Positions 62,448 through 64,000 of a stretch of DNA of 64,000 nucleotides are shown here, piece by piece. Below the pieces are notes generated by a model, which was given only the letters and a program-made list of their open reading frames with translations, was not told the DNA's origin and did no database searches. Every line of letters starts with the position of its first letter. Position 1 is the stretch's first letter. Made by a program: the position numbers and the translations under genes. The DNA is from Xanthomonas sp. Leaf131 (lineage in GTDB: Bacteria > Pseudomonadota > Gammaproteobacteria > Xanthomonadales > Xanthomonadaceae), in assembly GCF_001423495.1 (NCBI RefSeq), contig NZ_LMOG01000001.1, positions 248,001 through 312,000 on the forward strand, given 5' to 3'.

Positions 62448-62575
62448 GGGAATCGGGAATAGTCCACCACGGGGCTCTGAGAAGTTTCTGACTGGTGGCG
62501 ATTGCGCTGAACGAATGCAGCACACTGCTTTTGCTATTCCCGATTCCCGATTCCCGATTCCCGATTCCCGATTCC
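62448..62575. repeat. Inverted GGGAATC/GATTCCC repeat element, copy D
   Basis: Two GGGAAT units at 62448-62461 and an array of five GATTCCC-type units, in perfect 8-base steps, at 62534-62575, on either side of a 70-base spacer. The most regular copy in the window. Located between ppx and the GT4 gene. Confidence 0.82.
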
Positions 62576-62653
62576 ACTGTCACCGCCACGACTTGTGCGC
62601 GCAACATCCATGCCATCGCCCTCGCGGAAGCTAGCGAAAACGGGAGAACGGGC

Positions 62654-63790
62654 ATGCGCTACGCGATCGTTACCGAAACCTATCCCCCCGAAGTCAATGG
62701 TGTGGCGCTGACCGTGCATGGCCTGGAAACCGGCCTGCGCGCACGCGGACATCAGGTGGACGTGGTGCGCCCGCGTCAGAGCGGCGATACGGAACCGGCG
62801 ACTGCATTGTTAGTGCGCGGCGCATCGCTGCCGCGCTATCCGGGGCTGAAATTCGGGCTGCCGGCAACGCAGCGCCTCATCCGCCATTGGCGAGCCACGC
62901 AACCGGATGCGATCTATGTGGCCACGGAAGGCCCCCTGGGCTGGTCGGCAATGCGCGCAGCGCGCCGGCTCGGCATCCCGGTCGCTACCGGCTTCCATAC
63001 GCGTTTCGACGAATACCTGCCCGACTACGGCGCCGCCTGGCTGCAAGGCACTGCGTTGCGCTGGATGCGGCGCTTCCACAACCAGGCCGATGCCACCTTG
63101 GTGCCCACGCGCGAGCTGCAGCAGTTCCTGCGCGACGGCGGCTTCGAGCGCGTGCAATTGCTGGCACGCGCCGTGGACAACCAGCAGTTCGATCCGGCGC
63201 GACGCGATCACGCACTGCGTGCCGAATGGGGCATCGAAGGCGAAGGCTTCGCTGCGATCTATGTCGGGCGCATCGCCAACGAAAAGAATCTGCCGCTGGC
63301 GATTCATGCATTTCGCAAACTGCAGCAGATTCGGCCGAAGGCCCGCTTTGTGTGGGTGGGCGATGGCCCCGCACGCGAAAAGATCGCGCACGACAATCCC
63401 GATTTCATTTTCTGCGGCATCCAGCGCGGCGATGCGCTGGCGCGCCACTTCGCCAGCGGCGATCTGTTTCTGTTTCCCAGCCGCAGCGAGACCTTCGGCA
63501 ACGTGACCCTGGAGGCGATGGCCAGCGGTGTGGCCACGGTCGCTTTCGACTACGGCGCTGCACGCGAGTATCTGCGCACCGGCCACAGCGGCGCGGCGGT
63601 GGACACCGACGAGGCGTTTATCCAGGCCGCCGTCGCACTCACCGACGACGATGCGATGCGCCAGCGCATGGGGGCTGCCGCCGCGCAGGCGATGAAGAAA
63701 TTGCGTCCGGACAATGTAGTGTCCGACTTCGAAGCCTTGTTGCTGGGAATGACGGCTGCACGGGGGCGTTATGTCGTCGACGCGGCTTGA
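62654..63790 (+). CDS. Family 4 (GT-B) glycosyltransferase
   Basis: 378 residues from the ATG at 62654. N-terminal TETYPPEVNGVALTVHGLETGL is typical of GT4 enzymes that act on lipid or glucan acceptors; donor-site FPSRSETFGNVTLEAMASG with the E-x7-E-like arrangement near residue 275-295, and VGRIANEKNLPLAI. The acceptor is unknown, with glycolipid synthesis likely because the next gene encodes a PAP2-like phosphatase that overlaps it by 20 bases. Confidence 0.88.
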   Translation: MRYAIVTETYPPEVNGVALTVHGLETGLRARGHQVDVVRPRQSGDTEPATALLVRGASLPRYPGLKFGLPATQRLIRHWRATQPDAIYVATEGPLGWSAMRAARRLGIPVATGFHTRFDEYLPDYGAAWLQGTALRWMRRFHNQADATLVPTRELQQFLRDGGFERVQLLARAVDNQQFDPARRDHALRAEWGIEGEGFAAIYVGRIANEKNLPLAIHAFRKLQQIRPKARFVWVGDGPAREKIAHDNPDFIFCGIQRGDALARHFASGDLFLFPSRSETFGNVTLEAMASGVATVAFDYGAAREYLRTGHSGAAVDTDEAFIQAAVALTDDDAMRQRMGAAAAQAMKKLRPDNVVSDFEALLLGMTAARGRYVVDAA

Positions 63791-64000
63791 GGTGTTGCGC
63801 GGTCACGAAGCGCGCTGGTGCCGGCGCGCCAACCATTGGTGTCGGCGTCACCCGGTGCGGCGCGCGTTTGCCACCATCAGCCGGCTCGGCGATGGCGTGT
63901 TCTGGTACGGCTTGATGGGCTTGCTGGTGCTGCTAGACGGCATGGACGGTGTACGCGCATCTGCGCATATGGCCGCCACCGGTGTGCTAGCGCTGACCTT
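63771..64000 (+). CDS. PAP2-superfamily phosphatase, N-terminal part (window edge)
   Basis: About 76 codons from the ATG at 63771, in a different frame from the GT4 gene and overlapping its end. Reads MSSTRLEVLRGHEARWCRRA, then SRLGDGVFWYGLMGLLVLLDGM (first membrane span). The basic start followed by RLGDG.FWY matches membrane PAP2 phosphatases of lipid metabolism; the catalytic motifs lie beyond the window. Assignment rests on this short region and the GT4 neighbour. Confidence 0.6.
   Translation, partial: MSSTRLEVLRGHEARWCRRANHWCRRHPVRRAFATISRLGDGVFWYGLMGLLVLLDGMDGVRASAHMAATGVLALT

Overview
The window looks like a chromosomal segment of a Xanthomonas-type gammaproteobacterium. It has high GC with strong third-position G/C bias, and a PilZ protein that matches the atypical Xanthomonas PilZ downstream of holB. 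The gene order is also xanthomonad: fabH-fabD-fabG-acpP-fabF-pabB-mltG-holB-pilZ, moa genes beside kdkA, and phoB-phoR-ppk-ppx. Nearly all genes are housekeeping. I see no insertion sequence, prophage, CRISPR array or rRNA operon. No stretch above 300 bases is empty; the largest gaps (60620-60903, 39103-39388, 33662-33918) hold at most terminators, hairpins or degenerate sequence.

Layout. 1-2171: divergent prpB (cut by the window edge) and prpR, with a well-formed sigma-54 promoter between them. 2415-3306: a small lipoprotein gene, a decayed YoeB-like toxin remnant and tRNA-Val. 3553-13864 (minus): pilZ, holB, mltG, pabB, fabF, acpP, fabG, fabD, a kinase-like protein with degenerate catalytic residues, fabH, rpmF and yceD. 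This is the classical fatty-acid cluster, but plsX, pabC and tmk are not at their usual places. 13974-14549: maf, divergent. 14558-19258 (minus): three membrane or envelope glycosyltransferases. 19272-23665 (plus): moxR, a DUF58 gene, tgpA and an slp lipoprotein gene. 23785-27330 (minus): hinT, recR, ebfC and dnaX. 27568-27838: tRNA-Ser and the 4.5S SRP RNA.

27968-32081 (minus): moaE, moaD, moaC, an NTF2-like gene, moaA, a metallo-beta-lactamase-fold gene and kdkA, followed by a divergent GT9 glycosyltransferase. 33257-38749: DUF6165, tRNA-Ser(CGA) with a duplicated 3' end, a PP2C phosphatase, dnaQ, rnhA, a methyltransferase-like gene, gloB and mltD. 38821-39102: a P-loop ATPase fragment. 39389-48491 (minus): the protein-quality-control block tig, clpP, clpX, lon, hupB, three tRNAs and ppiD. 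This block has a candidate heat-shock promoter built into the clpX terminator hairpin, and a three-copy hairpin repeat between tig and clpP. 48695-51342: tRNA-Leu, an orphan histidine kinase, a small membrane protein and a Lys-His-Arg-Pro tRNA group. 51495-56104: a YccA/BI-1 protein, NAD-type isocitrate dehydrogenase, an AhpD-like protein, glutaredoxin and bepA. 56234-62430: a Pho box, phoB, phoR, ppk and ppx. 62654-64000: a GT4 glycosyltransferase and the start of a PAP2-like phosphatase.

Functional themes are fatty-acid supply with ribosome and DNA replication factors, LPS/envelope glycosylation, proteostasis, molybdopterin synthesis and phosphate/polyphosphate metabolism. Short GATTCCC/GGGAATC repeats in inverted pairs recur in several intergenic regions and are probably a lineage-specific dispersed element. 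I found no clearly new multi-gene system. The best leads are the pseudokinase-like gene inside the fab cluster, the promoter-in-terminator at clpX/lon, and the tig-clpP hairpin array.
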